A DNA stretch of 64,000 nt, from NCBI GenBank assembly GCA_024734555.1, contig JANPWX010019802.1:434001-498000 (forward strand), read 5' to 3'. Below are positions 1 through 61,200 of the stretch, piece after piece. The notes beneath the pieces are model-generated. The model saw only the letters and a program-made list of their open reading frames with translations. It made no database searches and had not been told where the DNA came from. This DNA is from Trochalopteron elliotii (taxonomy: Eukaryota > Chordata > Aves > Passeriformes > Leiothrichidae). The position numbers and the translations under genes are program-made. The stretch's first letter is position 1. Each line of letters starts with the position of its first letter.

Positions 1-1975
1 CTAATGTTTCATTTCTCTAAATAAAATAGAGAATGTTAGGTTTTTTTGTTTCTTACCACTTCATGAATTATATGAATTTGACCCATTTTTTTTCAAAGCA
101 GTGTCTTTCATGTTGCTCTGCCATTTGTTTAACAAGATTAGGAAGAAGTGTGCCAGAGACAAATTGTGAGTCAGGTGAGGAAAAAAAGTTACAGGAACAC
201 AAGCAAGAGAAATACTGTAAAGTCAAGAGCTGGATCTTCTTGTCCATTACCTGAAGCTGATTTACAGCTCCAAAATCTACATATTCTCAGGATAAAGAAT
301 TGGCATCCTATCTTTCTAAGACAAAGAAAAGCAACTCACACCTTAAGAGGTTTTATGAGAGTAATTATCTGTACTAGGAGATTAATTCATATGCTAAGAG
401 TGAAACAGGTTATTTTCAAGTAAGGTACATTGTAAGTATTTCTTCGAGGGTCTTAGCCTGTTAGACACACTGACCTAACATTTATGGAGAATGAAATAGA
501 GGGTAGGAAAGGGTAATAAAGTGCATCAGTGAAGAATACTTTAAAAGTATATAAAAGTAAATCCCTGTCACAGTGCAGGCATGCTTGAACAAGTATTCTT
601 GTATTTGACAGAAGACCTAAATAGTGAATCATAATTTGCTTGGAGAAACTGAGTTTATTATATCAGATACAAAAATTTTCATAAAATTTATATTAAGTAA
701 TTTTGTCAGTGTATTCTACTTATTCTCATAATGGTTTAGAAAGTGTAATTTAAATCTATATATGTATTTAATATAGCTTAGAATGTCTATTTAGGGCCTA
801 CACTGAAAAACTAGAAGTGTTAGCTTCCCTACAGCTGTAAACATAGGCATGGCTTTAAATATGCCTTTTCTTAGTGTCAGTAGAAAATACACGAGGGAAG
901 AAAGGGAAAACGACCATGTTTCAACATTATTTTGTTCAGCAAAAAGTGGGTGAATCTGAACATAGACTACTATTAAAGAATAATAGAATATTTTTTCCCT
1001 ACAATATCAGAGTCACATGGAACAAAGCATAATTTCTACATGGACATACATGGCAATTTTATTAATTATTCTCATGTCTACTAGTAGTGAAATATTTGCC
1101 AATTGCTATGACGTTATGGTAAATTCTAGAGACCTTACAATCATCAGATTTTATATTTTTTCAGTAACAAAAGCACTTATTCTTTGCTGTTGCAAATATT
1201 TCCCCCATACTGTCTCTTAAAAGAGAATTCTCCTCTTTCTATAGCCCTCCGCATAATTTTAGCCAATGTTATAAAAGTACTGGTTGCAGCTACATAACAG
1301 CATGAAACTTAAAATTTACCATTACATGACATTACAAATGAAAGGACAAATAATCAGAAAGTATTGTCTTGAAAAATCAATTTATTTCAATTTAGGTTTC
1401 CAAACACTGATAGCATGTATTGAAAGTATCTAACACTACATATTCCTCAAGGGAGGAATCAAGGTTAATCAGTTACTTCACTTCCTATTTCCATGTCTTA
1501 ACATGGATTTTAACCTTAACTACTGATTTCCTGTATTTGGACATCATTCTGCCATTTGGAGTATCCCTAACACTTTATTTTGAAGCCATACAGAATTTTA
1601 AACTTGGGTGAAACATACTAGTTCCCTGAAAACTCTGGAATTCAAGTTACTTATTCAATAATAGGAGCTGTATAAAAAGTGTATCTGCCATGAAATCCAA
1701 CATAATTTTAGCACACTTCTATCCTATTTTTTTCCTATTTACTTCCTAAATATTGTTCTTCTCTCCATGGTTATGGATGATGACCAAACACCCCAACAAA
1801 AACAATTTTTATAAATGAGAATAATTTAGTATTAAATAACATATGAGACTCTTAAAAGCAAAGCAATTTCTAAATTACAAAAACCAACAGAGGTTTTTTC
1901 TCTAATGGGGAAATGACAGATTTCTGAGGGACTGTTACAAAAAGGCAGAACACAAACTTCTCCTGGATTACACCG

Positions 1976-2025
1976 CCATAGCTACCCAGCCTTCATGGCA
2001 TGAGAGTAACTTCAAGTAAGGTTTG
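1976..2025 (+). repeat. Dispersed 50-bp repeat, copy A
   Basis: This segment begins CCATAGCTACCCAG and ends CAAGTAAGGTTTG. It aligns without gaps to 4845-4894, with 43 of 50 positions identical by hand count. The two copies are in the same orientation and sit on either side of the LTR-like repeat at 3095-4135. I do not recognise the family. Confidence 0.7.
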
Positions 2026-2487
2026 TGTGCTACACAAAGCCAATAGTACAAATGCACTATAGGTCAAAGTAGAAAGTATTGGCTCCAATCAGGAAGGAAA
2101 CTTCTGTGCGCAGATATCCTTTTGAAATTCAAGATGCCCTGAAGGTTATGATAACCTTCCACTTCATCCCCATTTTTTCTTCTTGCACTTTTGTTAAGAC
2201 CTATGAAGTGTTACTATGTTCAGTTTCCTTGATAAAAATGCTTTGATGGTAGAAAAATTATTTTAGTATTGCAAATTCTTAACTTCAAATAATATTTCAG
2301 ATAGGTAGAGACAGACTTATCCCACGGCTAAATATAAACATGTCACACAATTTGGGGGATTTTGCCATTTGTTCATATTTTATTTTATGTGCCAGTCACT
2401 AAACCTGAAGTCCCAAAGAAAACTTTTAAAAACGTGCAATATTATAAAAGCAGGCATAAAACAAAATTATTTGAGCAAAAAAGACAA

Positions 2488-2509
2488 GGGCAGGGGATGG
2501 AGGGTGGGG
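2488..2509 (+). other. Candidate G-quadruplex motif (three-tetrad)
   Basis: Four G-runs of 3, 4, 3 and 4 bases are separated by loops CA, ATGGA and T, which fits the G3+N1-7 rule. It is on the plus strand, the template strand for ADAMTS6. Whether it folds is not shown by the sequence. Confidence 0.55.
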
Positions 2510-2561
2510 AGTGAGAGAGCTAGAAATAATTATGTATGATCTTATGTGGCTTGTGGACACA

Positions 2562-2680
2562 TTTTGGTTAAGGTTTTTGCTGGTTTTGCTTTGTTGAGGT
2601 TTTTGTTTCTTTGGTTTGGTTTCATTTTGTTTCATTTCATTTTGTTGGGTTTCGTTTTGGTTTGGTTTGGGGTTTTTAAA
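2562..2680 (+). repeat. GTTTT/GGTTT-rich low-complexity tract
   Basis: Degenerate reiterations of GGTTTT, GTTTC and GGTTTG make an imperfect simple repeat. On the minus strand it reads as an A/C-rich tract, which explains the lysine/asparagine/glutamine-rich open frame found there. Confidence 0.75.
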
Positions 2681-3094
2681 CTAAAAAAGATAGTTAGTCC
2701 CTAAAAATTCAAGTCATTTGAACTCCATCTCTCCTAGACATCTAGCAGGAATAAGCTTAATGTGTTCTGTTTGCTGTTGAGGTGTTCATACACTGAAGAT
2801 TTGAGAGAGACTGCTATAGTTAAAGAAGGAAAACATCATCACCAGGGACAAAACAATGACAACTATATCAAATGGAGAGTTGACAGGAGGGGTGATGTCA
2901 GTACAATCCTTCCTAGCTGTGTTTCAACTAGGTTTGAAAAACTTATTGTAAAGTTTGGTGTATGTGTCTCTGTTACCTCAGACTGGAGTATTTTCTTTCT
3001 AGCTGTACAAAAAAGAGATTCCTTGACATGCACTTCTTCTAGAAAACCTCTCACTAAAACTCAGGTCCTGTAATACAGCTGAGGTTTGACTGAT

Positions 3095-4135
3095 TGTGGT
3101 GAGTCGACCCTGGCTCAATGCCAGGTGCCTGCCCCTCTCTTCCTCAGCTGGACAGGACAAAGAAAACATCAGGAAAGGTTTGTGGGTTGAAATAGGGGCA
3201 GGAAGAAACCGCTCACCAATTACCATCATGGGCAAAACTGATTCAACTTGCTGAAATCAGCTTAATTTTATTACCAATCAAATCAGAGTAGGAGTATGAA
3301 AAATAAAAACTAAATCTTAAAAACAACTTTGCCCCCATCCACCCCTTCTTCCCAGGCCCAAATTTACTCCTGTATGGAGAATCAAGGGTTAGAGTCATTA
3401 CATGTCACTGATGCTCCTTTTGCCTCACACTGTTCCCTTCTCCAGCACGGAGTCCCACCTACCCACTACAGACAGTTCTTTAACATGAGCCCTTCCCATG
3501 GGCTGCAGTCCCTCATGAACTGCTCCAGCATGGGTCCCATCCTTCAGGCACAGCCTGCTCCTGTATGAGTCCACCATGGGGTCACAGGTCCTACCAGCAA
3601 ACCTGCTCCAGTGTGGGCTCCTCTCTCCACAGAGCCACGGGTCCTACCTGGACCCTGTTCCAGCACAGGCATCCACCTGCTCCAACATGGAGTTCTCCAT
3701 GGGCTGCAGGTGAATCTCTGCTTCCCTGTGTTCCTCCACAGGCCACAGGGGCACAGCTGCCTCACCATGGTCTGCACCAGGGGCTACAGGGGAACCTCAG
3801 CTCCAGTGCTTTCTCATTGACCTTGGTGTCTGCAGAGCTGTTTACCTCATGTATTCTCACTCATCCTTTCTGGCTGTTGTTGTATAGAAATTTTTCTACC
3901 CCCTTTCTAAAACGTGCTATCTCAGAAGCCACTGTCACTGATGGGCCCACCATCCTACTACCACCACCACTGGTGGGCCCACCGTGGGCCTACCACTGTC
4001 ACTCCATCCCAGAGCCTCTTGGCATCGGCTCTGTGGGACACGAAGGAAGCTTCTGGCAGCTTCCCTCAAAAGACACCCACCCCTGACACCTGCCTGCTAC
4101 TAAAACCTGGCCATGCAAACCCAATGTGCTGCTCA
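3095..4135. mobile_element. Degraded avian LTR-like interspersed repeat (probable solo LTR)
   Basis: The block is C-rich compared with its flanks. It opens TGTGGTGAGTCGACC, then has an AT-rich part (about 3240-3330), and then a long C-rich part in which a unit like CTGCTCCAGCATGGGTCC recurs in degenerate form (near 3440, 3522, 3549, 3604, 3655 and 3678). It closes near CATGCAAACCCAATGTG. From memory of avian genomes this layout matches a common repeat annotated as an endogenous retrovirus LTR, but I cannot name the family. No gag, pol or env reading frame is visible. The two or three open frames across it are low-complexity by-products. Exact ends, orientation and target-site duplication are uncertain. 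Confidence 0.65.
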
Positions 4136-4844
4136 AACATGAAGCTCACTGGTCACTGAAGAATGAGGTAAAGACAAGCATCTTCTGAAATTACCACCAG
4201 ATTTTACTCCAGCACTGAACACCATCCTTCTCATATAGAAGGAGGGGTATTTATAATATTTTTCATTTTGCATACAGGCTGAAAAGAGACTTTGAAAAGT
4301 GCTAGATTTGTAGGCATGCTTTAGCTATATGAACTAATTCAGAACTAAATGCACGCTTTCTTGAAACTATTGCTGTTCTTCATCTTGAAGACAATTTACT
4401 CAGTTTGACTATATGTTCTTATTATTTCTCACATCTTTTCTTTATCAAGATATGACTGTCAAACTGTCAAATTTTAATTCATTATGTCATTTATAAGTCA
4501 AGACAATTCTGACTTTTCAGAAACTATTTTAGCCACCTATCTTATCTACCAGCTCCTTTCATACGGCCCGTCAATAGTTGTCTGTCATTAGTAAACTCTT
4601 TTCTTACTCCAAGTTCTATGGGCAACTTTTTGTCCTAAGCCTAATCCACTATCCTCATGTTTTGACATTTCCTTTGTTTACCCATTTTTATTCTATTTAT
4701 TTTTTTTTCTGTTTTTCACTTTCCAAATCTCAGCTAACTCCTCCACAAAACTGCAACAATGAATAATAAAATACCATTCTTTACCTGATACACCTCTTCC
4801 AGTGGAATCTGGAATTCCTTACCAGTTTAACTAAGCATGCTGTA

Positions 4845-4894
4845 CCATAGCTACCCAGTCTTCATGGCACAACAGTCACACCAAGTAAGGTTTG
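4845..4894 (+). repeat. Dispersed 50-bp repeat, copy B
   Basis: Ungapped match to 1976-2025, with seven mismatches: one near the middle and six in the stretch just before the shared CAAGTAAGGTTTG end. Outside the 50 bp the similarity fades quickly. Confidence 0.7.
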
Positions 4895-5653
4895 AATAGG
4901 ACACGCATGAATAGGGCAAGCTACACATTTTAGAATGTATCCAAATATAACAGCATAGAGGAGAAAGCCACCTAACTCAGCTGGCTGGGGAATAGAAAAT
5001 GGGACTGGATCTTACATCATTCAACTTGTCTGAGATGAAAGCATGATCAGGCCTGCAAAGAGTTCTTCTGTTCACCAAGAAGTTCCTCTCTTCACCAAAC
5101 CTTGCTTGACAATTTAAGGGATACACACTCGTTTCTCACTTCTGGTACAAGAAGTCACTGTTTGTGATTTTTGCTTACCAGGAATCTTAAGTAACTTTGG
5201 CGTGAAATACATAATGGTAGGAAAGCAGACATTCTGTATGTCAAACATCATAATTCGGTTTTCTAGAGAAATTCTGAAGTCTGAAGGGCAACTCTGAAAT
5301 TTATCTAATTCACAGAAGTAATGAGAGTAATACAAGACTGTTCTCTGAATCATAGCTAGGAAGAAACAATCATACAATGTTAGTTTCTCCATTGTTTATG
5401 CCCTCAAGAAAAAAACAATCACTGTGCACCACCATCTTCAATAAAAACAGCTGGCTATGAGTCTGAACTGCACACAGCTGAACAATACCAAAACTGGGTT
5501 ATATACATAGAAGCACTACAAGTGATAAGGAATGGAAGCCAAAATATTTTTTAAAAAGCCTGTAATTATTTAGGAGAAAGTATGACTGACTGTTACAATC
5601 AGACAACCAGTTCCTTTAAGGTTTCAGGATGTATTCTTGAATATCCCTGGTAT

Positions 5654-5682
5654 TCTTCAACCAAATACTCTTCAACCAAATA
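5654..5682 (+). repeat. Two-unit tandem duplication, 15-nt period
   Basis: TCTTCAACCAAATA occurs at 5654-5667 and again at 5669-5682, separated by one base. This is typical of replication slippage. Confidence 0.85.
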
Positions 5683-5974
5683 AATTGGATCAATACAAGG
5701 TTCAATGAGTTAAATTTAGCACACTACAACATACAGGAATTCAGACTGAAGGATCTGAATTAATAATTAACAATTAACAAAAATATGACAAAAATATGCA
5801 CTTTCAAAGTGCAATTCTCCCATTCTAACCTAATTAGGCAGCTAAACAGAAAAACATTTCTCCTTGAAAACTTAAGAGACTGATAGTCTGACTGCGGTTC
5901 AGTCATACCTTCTGTTAAATATTTATGGGGGAGATTAATTTCTTTTTGCTTCTGTTCCACACCACGTATACATT

Positions 5975-6850
5975 TTTATGTGTATATTCACCAATCACTT
6001 GGATGAAGGGGCAGATGCCTGCTCAGCAAATTCAGAGGACACAGAACTGGGAGCAGTGGTTGATACCCTGAGTGCTGTGCAGCCCTTCAGAAGGACCTCA
6101 ACCAGGCTGGAGAGATGGACAAAGAAGAACCATGTAATATTCAGCAAAGGCAAGTGCAGGGTCCTTCTCCTGGGGAAGAACAACCCCAGGCTCCAGCACA
6201 GCCTTGGGCTGACCTGCTGGGGAGCAGCTCTGAGGAGAAGGACCTGGGGGTCCTGGTGGACAACAAGCTGTCCGTGAGCCAGCAGTGTGTCCTGGTGGCC
6301 AAGAAGGCCACTGGGATCCTGGGGACATTAGGAAGAGCATTGCCAGCAGGTCATGGAAGGTGATCCTGTCCCTGTGCTCAGTCCTGGTGAGGCCTCACCT
6401 GGAGTGCTGTGTCCAGCTCTGGGCTCCTCAGGACAAGGGAGACATGGAGCTGCCAGAGCAGGTCCAGCAGAGGGGTGTGAGGATAAACAGAGAAGAGATG
6501 ACAGAGAGAACCTCATCAGTGCCTGTAAGTATACGAAAGGGAGGTACTAAGAGGGTATGAAGGTGAGGTATGAAGCCAGACTCTTCTCAGAGATGCTGAG
6601 CAATAGAACAGAAACTGATGCACAGATGTTCCACCTGGACATGAAGAAAGAACTTTACTGTGCAGATGACTGTGGCCTGGAACAGATTGCTCAGAGAGGC
6701 TGTGAAGTCTCCCTCACTGGAGATACTCAAGAATGATCCTGATACAATCTGTGCTATGTGCTCTGGGATGACCCAGCTGGAGCAGGGAGGTGGGACCAGA
6801 TGACCCACTGTGGTCCCTTCCAACCTGACTCATTCTGTGATTCTGTGTAA
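5975..6850 (+). mobile_element. CR1 LINE fragment, 3' part, plus strand
   Basis: The translated frames carry C-terminal CR1 reverse-transcriptase-region hallmarks, although stops and frameshifts break them. They include NHLDEGADACS near the start, then LERWTKKNHVIFSKGKC, DLGVLVDNKLSVSQQC and LVRPHLECCVQLWAPQ. The copy ends CATTCTGTGATTCTGTG (about 6831-6847), the octamer-type 3' terminus of avian CR1. It is 5'-truncated, as is usual for this family, and not functional. It inserted antisense to ADAMTS6. Confidence 0.93.
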
Positions 6851-7644
6851 TTGAGCACTCTTTTGTTGTATGTTACATATTGGATGTAGACATGTCCTTT
6901 AAATGCTTCTATTTTTCACTCAACAATGAAATCAATTTCCTATTCTAAGTCTGAAAAGATGTACAGCCAAAGAAAAATATTTACAAGGCTCTCAAAAACA
7001 ATTATTTTACTCACATATGCAAATAATGTCTAGTAGGTACTGGAAACTAGGAGATAAAGAGGAAGCAGCAATTTTGACATAGTTGTAGAGGCATTCTGTC
7101 ACTGCATGGGGAGAATGACAGGTGACGTTGTGGCTACCACAAAATATAAATCTTGAAGATTTTTTTCCCACATGTTCTTCCCAGGTTTTACTGATGGTGT
7201 CCATGTGGCATGTTAATTCTTAAAACCAAACTTGCAGTGCAACTTTCTTTAATAACTGCACAGTTTAAAAAATACTTGTATAAAAGCTAAAGGAATATGA
7301 TTTCTGCATCTTATCAAATTGGCATTTAACATATCATACCATCTCAAGAATTAGCTGAAAGCCTCAAAGAGCTGAGATTTCAGAATTTTAAAAGGCCTCA
7401 TGTCTAAGAAGCCAAAAGATACCAAACACAGAAAACACCAATGGTAAAAACAGTCCTATGATCACAGGATATATGCTATCATTATATGAGTTTTTTACAG
7501 AATCTAACCAATCTAAGCTCTTCAAATAAATTCTGGCCACATGGCATGTTTGCATGATAAAATTGCTGCATATATTGAATAATTTTTTATACCTCTGGAA
7601 TAACATGTATGAAACATATACAAATATCTCAAATGCAAGTGCCA
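6851..7644. other. Intronic spacer between two CR1 fragments
   Basis: AT-rich sequence with no recognisable gene, RNA or repeat. The 112-codon minus-strand open frame at 7388-7726 extends into the adjacent CR1 fragment, has no splice context, and resembles no family I know. Confidence 0.6.
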
Positions 7645-7936
7645 CATGGATGGTGCCAGGCTCTTTCCAGTGGTGCCCAGGAACAGGACAAGGAGCAACA
7701 GCCAAAACATAAAACTCAAGTTCCACTCAAGATGAGGAAGAACTTCTTTGCATTGAAGGTGGCAGAGCATTGGAGCAGTTGCCCAGGGAGGTCATGGAAT
7801 CTACCTCTTGAAACATTAAAAACCCAGCTGGACAGGTTCCTGTGTCACCTGCTCCAGGTGACCCTGTCTTGGCAGGGGTTTGAATGACATGATATTCCGA
7901 GGCCCCTTCCAACCCTAGTAATTCTGTGATTCCATG
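7645..7936 (+). mobile_element. CR1 LINE 3'-end fragment, plus strand
   Basis: The phrases characteristic of the CR1 3' end appear in order: TGGTGCCAGGCTCTTTCCAG, AAGATGAGGAAGAACTTCTT, GCAGTTGCCCAGGGAGGTCA, CCCCTTCCAACCCTAG and a terminal AATTCTGTGATTCCATG. It is about 290 bp, non-coding and 5'-truncated. It has the same orientation as the copy at 5975-6850 but a different breakpoint, so it is a separate insertion. Confidence 0.93.
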
Positions 7937-8107
7937 AATATGTAAATGTATGACTCAGGAATTAGAATGAAAAAAATGTATTAGAAGATTAGGGGTTTTG
8001 TAATATATGTGAAAAATTCACAGCAAGGTCACCTATACAATACAAAATGTTACTTACAGGATTTTGAGAACTATTAATAGTTACTGACTGGAGGAGCTCT
8101 TTCTTCA

Positions 8108-8560
8108 AGAAGGAGGGAGGGAGGGAGGCAGGAAGGCAGGCAGGAAGGAAGGCAGGAAGGAAGGCAGGAAGGAAGGCAGGAAGGCAGGAAGGCAGGAAGG
8201 AAGGCAGGAAGGCAGGAAGGAAGGCAGGAAGGAAGGCAGGAAGGCAGGAAGGAAGGAAGGCAGGAATGCAGGAAGGAAGGCAGGAAGGAAGGCAGGAAGG
8301 AAGGCAGGAAGGCAAGAAGGAAGGCAGGAAGGCAGGAAGGAAGGAAGGCAGGAAGGCAGGAAGGAAGGCAGGAAGGCAGGAAGGCAGGAAGGAAGGCAGG
8401 AAGGCAGACAGGAAGGCAGGCAGGAAGGCAGGAAGGAAGGCAGGAAGGCAGGAAGGAAGGCAGGANNNNNNNNNNNNNNNNNNNNNNNNNNNNNNNNNNN
8501 NNNNNNNNNNNNNNNNNNNNNNNNNNNNNNNNNNNNNNNNNNNNNNNNNNNNNGGCAGGA

Positions 8561-8596
<36 letters not shown>

Positions 8597-8894
8597 AGGA
8601 AGGCAGGCAGGAAGGAAGGCAGGAAGGCAGGAAGGCAGGAAGGCAGGAAGGCAGGAAGGAAGGAAGGCAGGAAGGCAGGAAGGCAGGAAGGCAGGCAGGA
8701 AGGCAGGAAGACAGGAAGGCAGGAAGGAAGGCAGGAAGGCAGGAAGGCAGGAAGGAAGGAAGGCAGGAAGGCAGGAAGGCAGGAAGGCAGGAAGGCAGGA
8801 AGGAAGGAAGGCAGGAAGGCAGGAAGGCAGGAGGGCAGGAAGGCAGGAAGGAAGGCAGGAAGGCAGGAAGGAAGGAAGGAAGGAAGGAAGGAAG
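8108..8894 (+). repeat. Large GGAA/GGCA tetranucleotide microsatellite
   Basis: Almost 790 bp of interleaved AGGA and AGGC tetramers, with rare interruptions (for example GACAGG and GAATGC). A pure GGCA run follows just after the gap at about 8560-8593. The period of four leaves long open frames on both strands (Arg/Lys/Glu/Gly/Gln-rich on plus, Pro/Ser/Leu/Phe-rich on minus). They are not genes. The tract lies in an ADAMTS6 intron, so the transcript would carry the CCTT/CCTG pyrimidine strand. Confidence 0.97.
8466..8553. other. Assembly gap (88 N) inside the microsatellite
   Basis: A run of 88 N falls within the tetranucleotide array, with repeat sequence on both sides. The true length of the array is therefore unknown. 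Confidence 0.99.
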
Positions 8895-58286
<49,392 letters not shown>

Positions 58287-61200
58287 CTTAAAGAAGCAAA
58301 TAAGAAAACAAAAGCTTACAACAGACAATATGGAACTACTATCACAAAACTTAACTTTAAAAAACATTCTCTGTGAAGAAATCCGCAGCTAGAAGCTAAC
58401 ACATAAAAGAGTGCATGAATCAGCTCTCCTCTGCTGATCTTAGTATGAGCAGAGTAGGTACCCATAAACAATATAGTGAGAAAAAATAAAACTATCATTG
58501 TCCTATTTGTGGAATACTTTCACCTTTTTTTTTTTTGGTAGATGCAATTAAAAAAGCAAGAGATATTCTCAAAATATTAGAAACAATATCTTCACAGAGA
58601 TGTTCTGAAACCACATGATTCATATCCATTAAAAATTAGACCAAGCCAAAATGGCCTTGCTCTAATGTTGAGTCCAATATCCCTCTGTGATTCCACACTG
58701 CTAGATGCTTAAAGCCAAATACTTCATCAAAGACAAAACACCATGAAGGATTAATTTTAGAACACATATTCAAAAAAACCATTCTTATTTTACATCCAGA
58801 CACAATCCCAAAACTGAGCTAGTTAATAGAAATCAAATTATTTATATTAAGTTACACTGTCTACAAAGCATTTATTCCATAAAAACTCTTGCCACAAATC
58901 TAGCAATTAAGAGTTATTGCAGACTGTACACTAGATCTCATTCGCCATAACAAATGATTTTTTTTTCTCATACTGCAGGGCAGAATAGTAGATATTCTAT
59001 TCTCATAACTTTCACATTTGTGAACTCAGCTTCTTCCAAACAGGAAGTGGTTTATGGAAGAAAGGGGAGATTTCAGGCCAACTATGCAATTTCCTGAACC
59101 TCCAGCAATTAAAACTGAACTTTAGCAGAAAATCCAGGTTTTGGATCCTTTCAGATGCAGAAATATTGGGGAATAAGCCCTGACAGACTTCTACACCAAT
59201 GTCTGCTAAATAAAAAATACTGATACCCATATGTAGAAAATTCTGAGTGCATAAACTTTCTACACAGGGAAGAGCTATCCATCAGACAGAAGCCTGGACG
59301 CAGGAACTTCTACATTCATATCCTGACTTGATGAATCACAAATTTCTACCACACCTTTTATCTGTAAAACAAGTACTACACGTGAATCTTTTTTTAAGAC
59401 CTCTATGATCAGCCATAAGACCACTTGCCCTGCATCTGCTCTAAAAATCTCAACAGTGTTTTCAAAGACCAGAGGTTGTCTTCATACTCTTGGTCGAAGC
59501 TCTCATCCTGCTACTGTTTCGTACATGAAATGCCTACTGTTCTTCACTTCTGAAACAAAAATACAAAAAAACCCTTACAAATAAAAAATCCTATGTAGTA
59601 TGTCCAAAACAAGTGTTTTCCAGATAGAACTCTATTATTAATTGTGAAAATACACGCATGAACAGACTGCAGCCTTCAATTACTCATTCCTTACATTGTG
59701 AATGCAAAAGTAAGTGTTCCTCTTCTGTGAAATTTTTCGTTACTAACTCAATTATTAACTCAGAAGATAACATCAGGGTCTAAATTCACCTGGAAGATGC
59801 CAGCATCAAATTCCTCTTACAATGCTTTCTTGTTACTTGAAGTCTAAGATTTTACTAGAAAATAAATCATTTACTGGTACACTGCTGCTTAAACAGTATT
59901 GAAAATATAAACCAAACTGTAACTGGGCTTGCCAGATGTGCAGAAAGAACCTTGACAGTTTGGACTGCATCCAGTCTGGATGTCAGACATCTGGGTTCAA
60001 GTGAATCCTGAGCCATTGTAAGCTCTGGTATTATGTTCCCACAGGAAGAGAGTCCTGCGGAGTGGTTCTAGCCAACACCATCAGGCTGCCTGCCTCATGC
60101 CAAGCCTGAGGAGACAGAGGTACCATCCAACCTGTGGCACTGTCTCTGAGACAGAGTGGGTCCCAACTTAAATCCCCCCAGAGCATACAGCCTTTCTGTC
60201 TGTACTCATGTCCAGTCATGTTTCCCAGTCTAAGCATGAATGAGATAATTATATCAGATACTGATACTGATAATTGTGAGTGGCAAGACTACCTCAGCGG
60301 AACTAAGTCAATTCAGATAGCACAAACACTTAATTGCAGCACTAATTCTCTATACAAATTGCATATTTGCTCCTGCAAATAGCTAAAGAATATCTGCAAA
60401 CAGTGGTCACAGTTCCTTCAGGTACCACCAGTGAAAACACTGTGGAGAGCATCACTACTTTTTCCAATGCCTAGCTGATAACTGATCTCATTTGCACAAA
60501 TGCTATGGTGTTTAAAAAGAAACATTTTAATAATGTTTCATTAAGGAACTGCAAATAAATTTTAACAAGCAGGTAGTGAAAACATATGTGTGCTCAGTCG
60601 CTGCAGTCAGACAAGTGATTCAATAAGCACTGGAAACACACTGACCCTGCATATGCTCGTCCCATGAGCCTGGCTTAGGTATACCATTTAAAGCCTAACA
60701 GTATTTTTGCTTGCAAACAAAATTGCTTCCATCAGTTCAGCACTGGAAGAACAATCTTGTTGAATCACAGTGATTCAACATTGAAATCACTGATTTTAAA
60801 GAAGCACTCTAATTTATGCAACTAAAAGGTACCTTGGTGATGGCCAGCATATATTTTAAGTTTCAAGAATTCATGCAGCTAGATACTTGCATTGTTTATG
60901 TATTCAGCAATGCCTGATTAATACATAGGGGGAAGGATACTATTATATCCAAACCAACATTCTAAACTTTGATTTATAATCCACTATTTGAGGAAAACAA
61001 AACTTCAGCTGAAAAAGGAGTTTGAAATAATGCTCATTTAAAGTATTAAAATGAACTAATTTTTTTAAAGTGTTGCTATTGCATTTTATCAGTTCATAAA
61101 TTAAATTTCTGCTCCAAAGCATCATAAATATCATTAAGACATAAGACTGACCAGAAAAGGTATCGACATAATACCATGGATATAAGAAACAAGCTGAATG

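Larger units (their letters stand above)
1..3094. other. Intronic sequence of ADAMTS6, mostly unique
   Basis: This AT-rich stretch lies downstream (in transcript sense) of the last exon seen, so it belongs to the intron after the HEIGHN exon. I see no exon with open frame and splice borders on either strand, and no RNA gene. It does hold one copy of a 50-bp dispersed repeat (1976-2025), a G-quadruplex motif (2488-2509) and a GTTTT-rich low-complexity patch (2562-2680). The short open frames here lack family resemblance and look like chance. Confidence 0.7.
4136..5974. other. Intronic sequence without a recognised gene
   Basis: AT-rich intron between the LTR-like repeat and the first CR1 fragment. 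It contains the second copy of the dispersed 50-bp repeat (4845-4894) and a 15-nt-period tandem duplication (5654-5682). Nothing else could be supported. Confidence 0.65.

Noticed and set aside
3565..4159. 173- and 81-codon frames in the LTR-like repeat
   Set aside because: The Pro/Ser/His-rich composition follows from the degenerate internal repeat. No retroviral protein motif is present.
3089..4159. Matching ACTGA pentamers (3089-3093 and 4155-4159) as a target-site duplication of the LTR-like repeat
   Set aside because: A 5-base match is weak, and the implied element ends do not have the usual TG...CA termini.
5797..5813. Palindrome TGCACTTT-C-AAAGTGCA
   Set aside because: 8-bp arms around one base are expected about once per window by chance.
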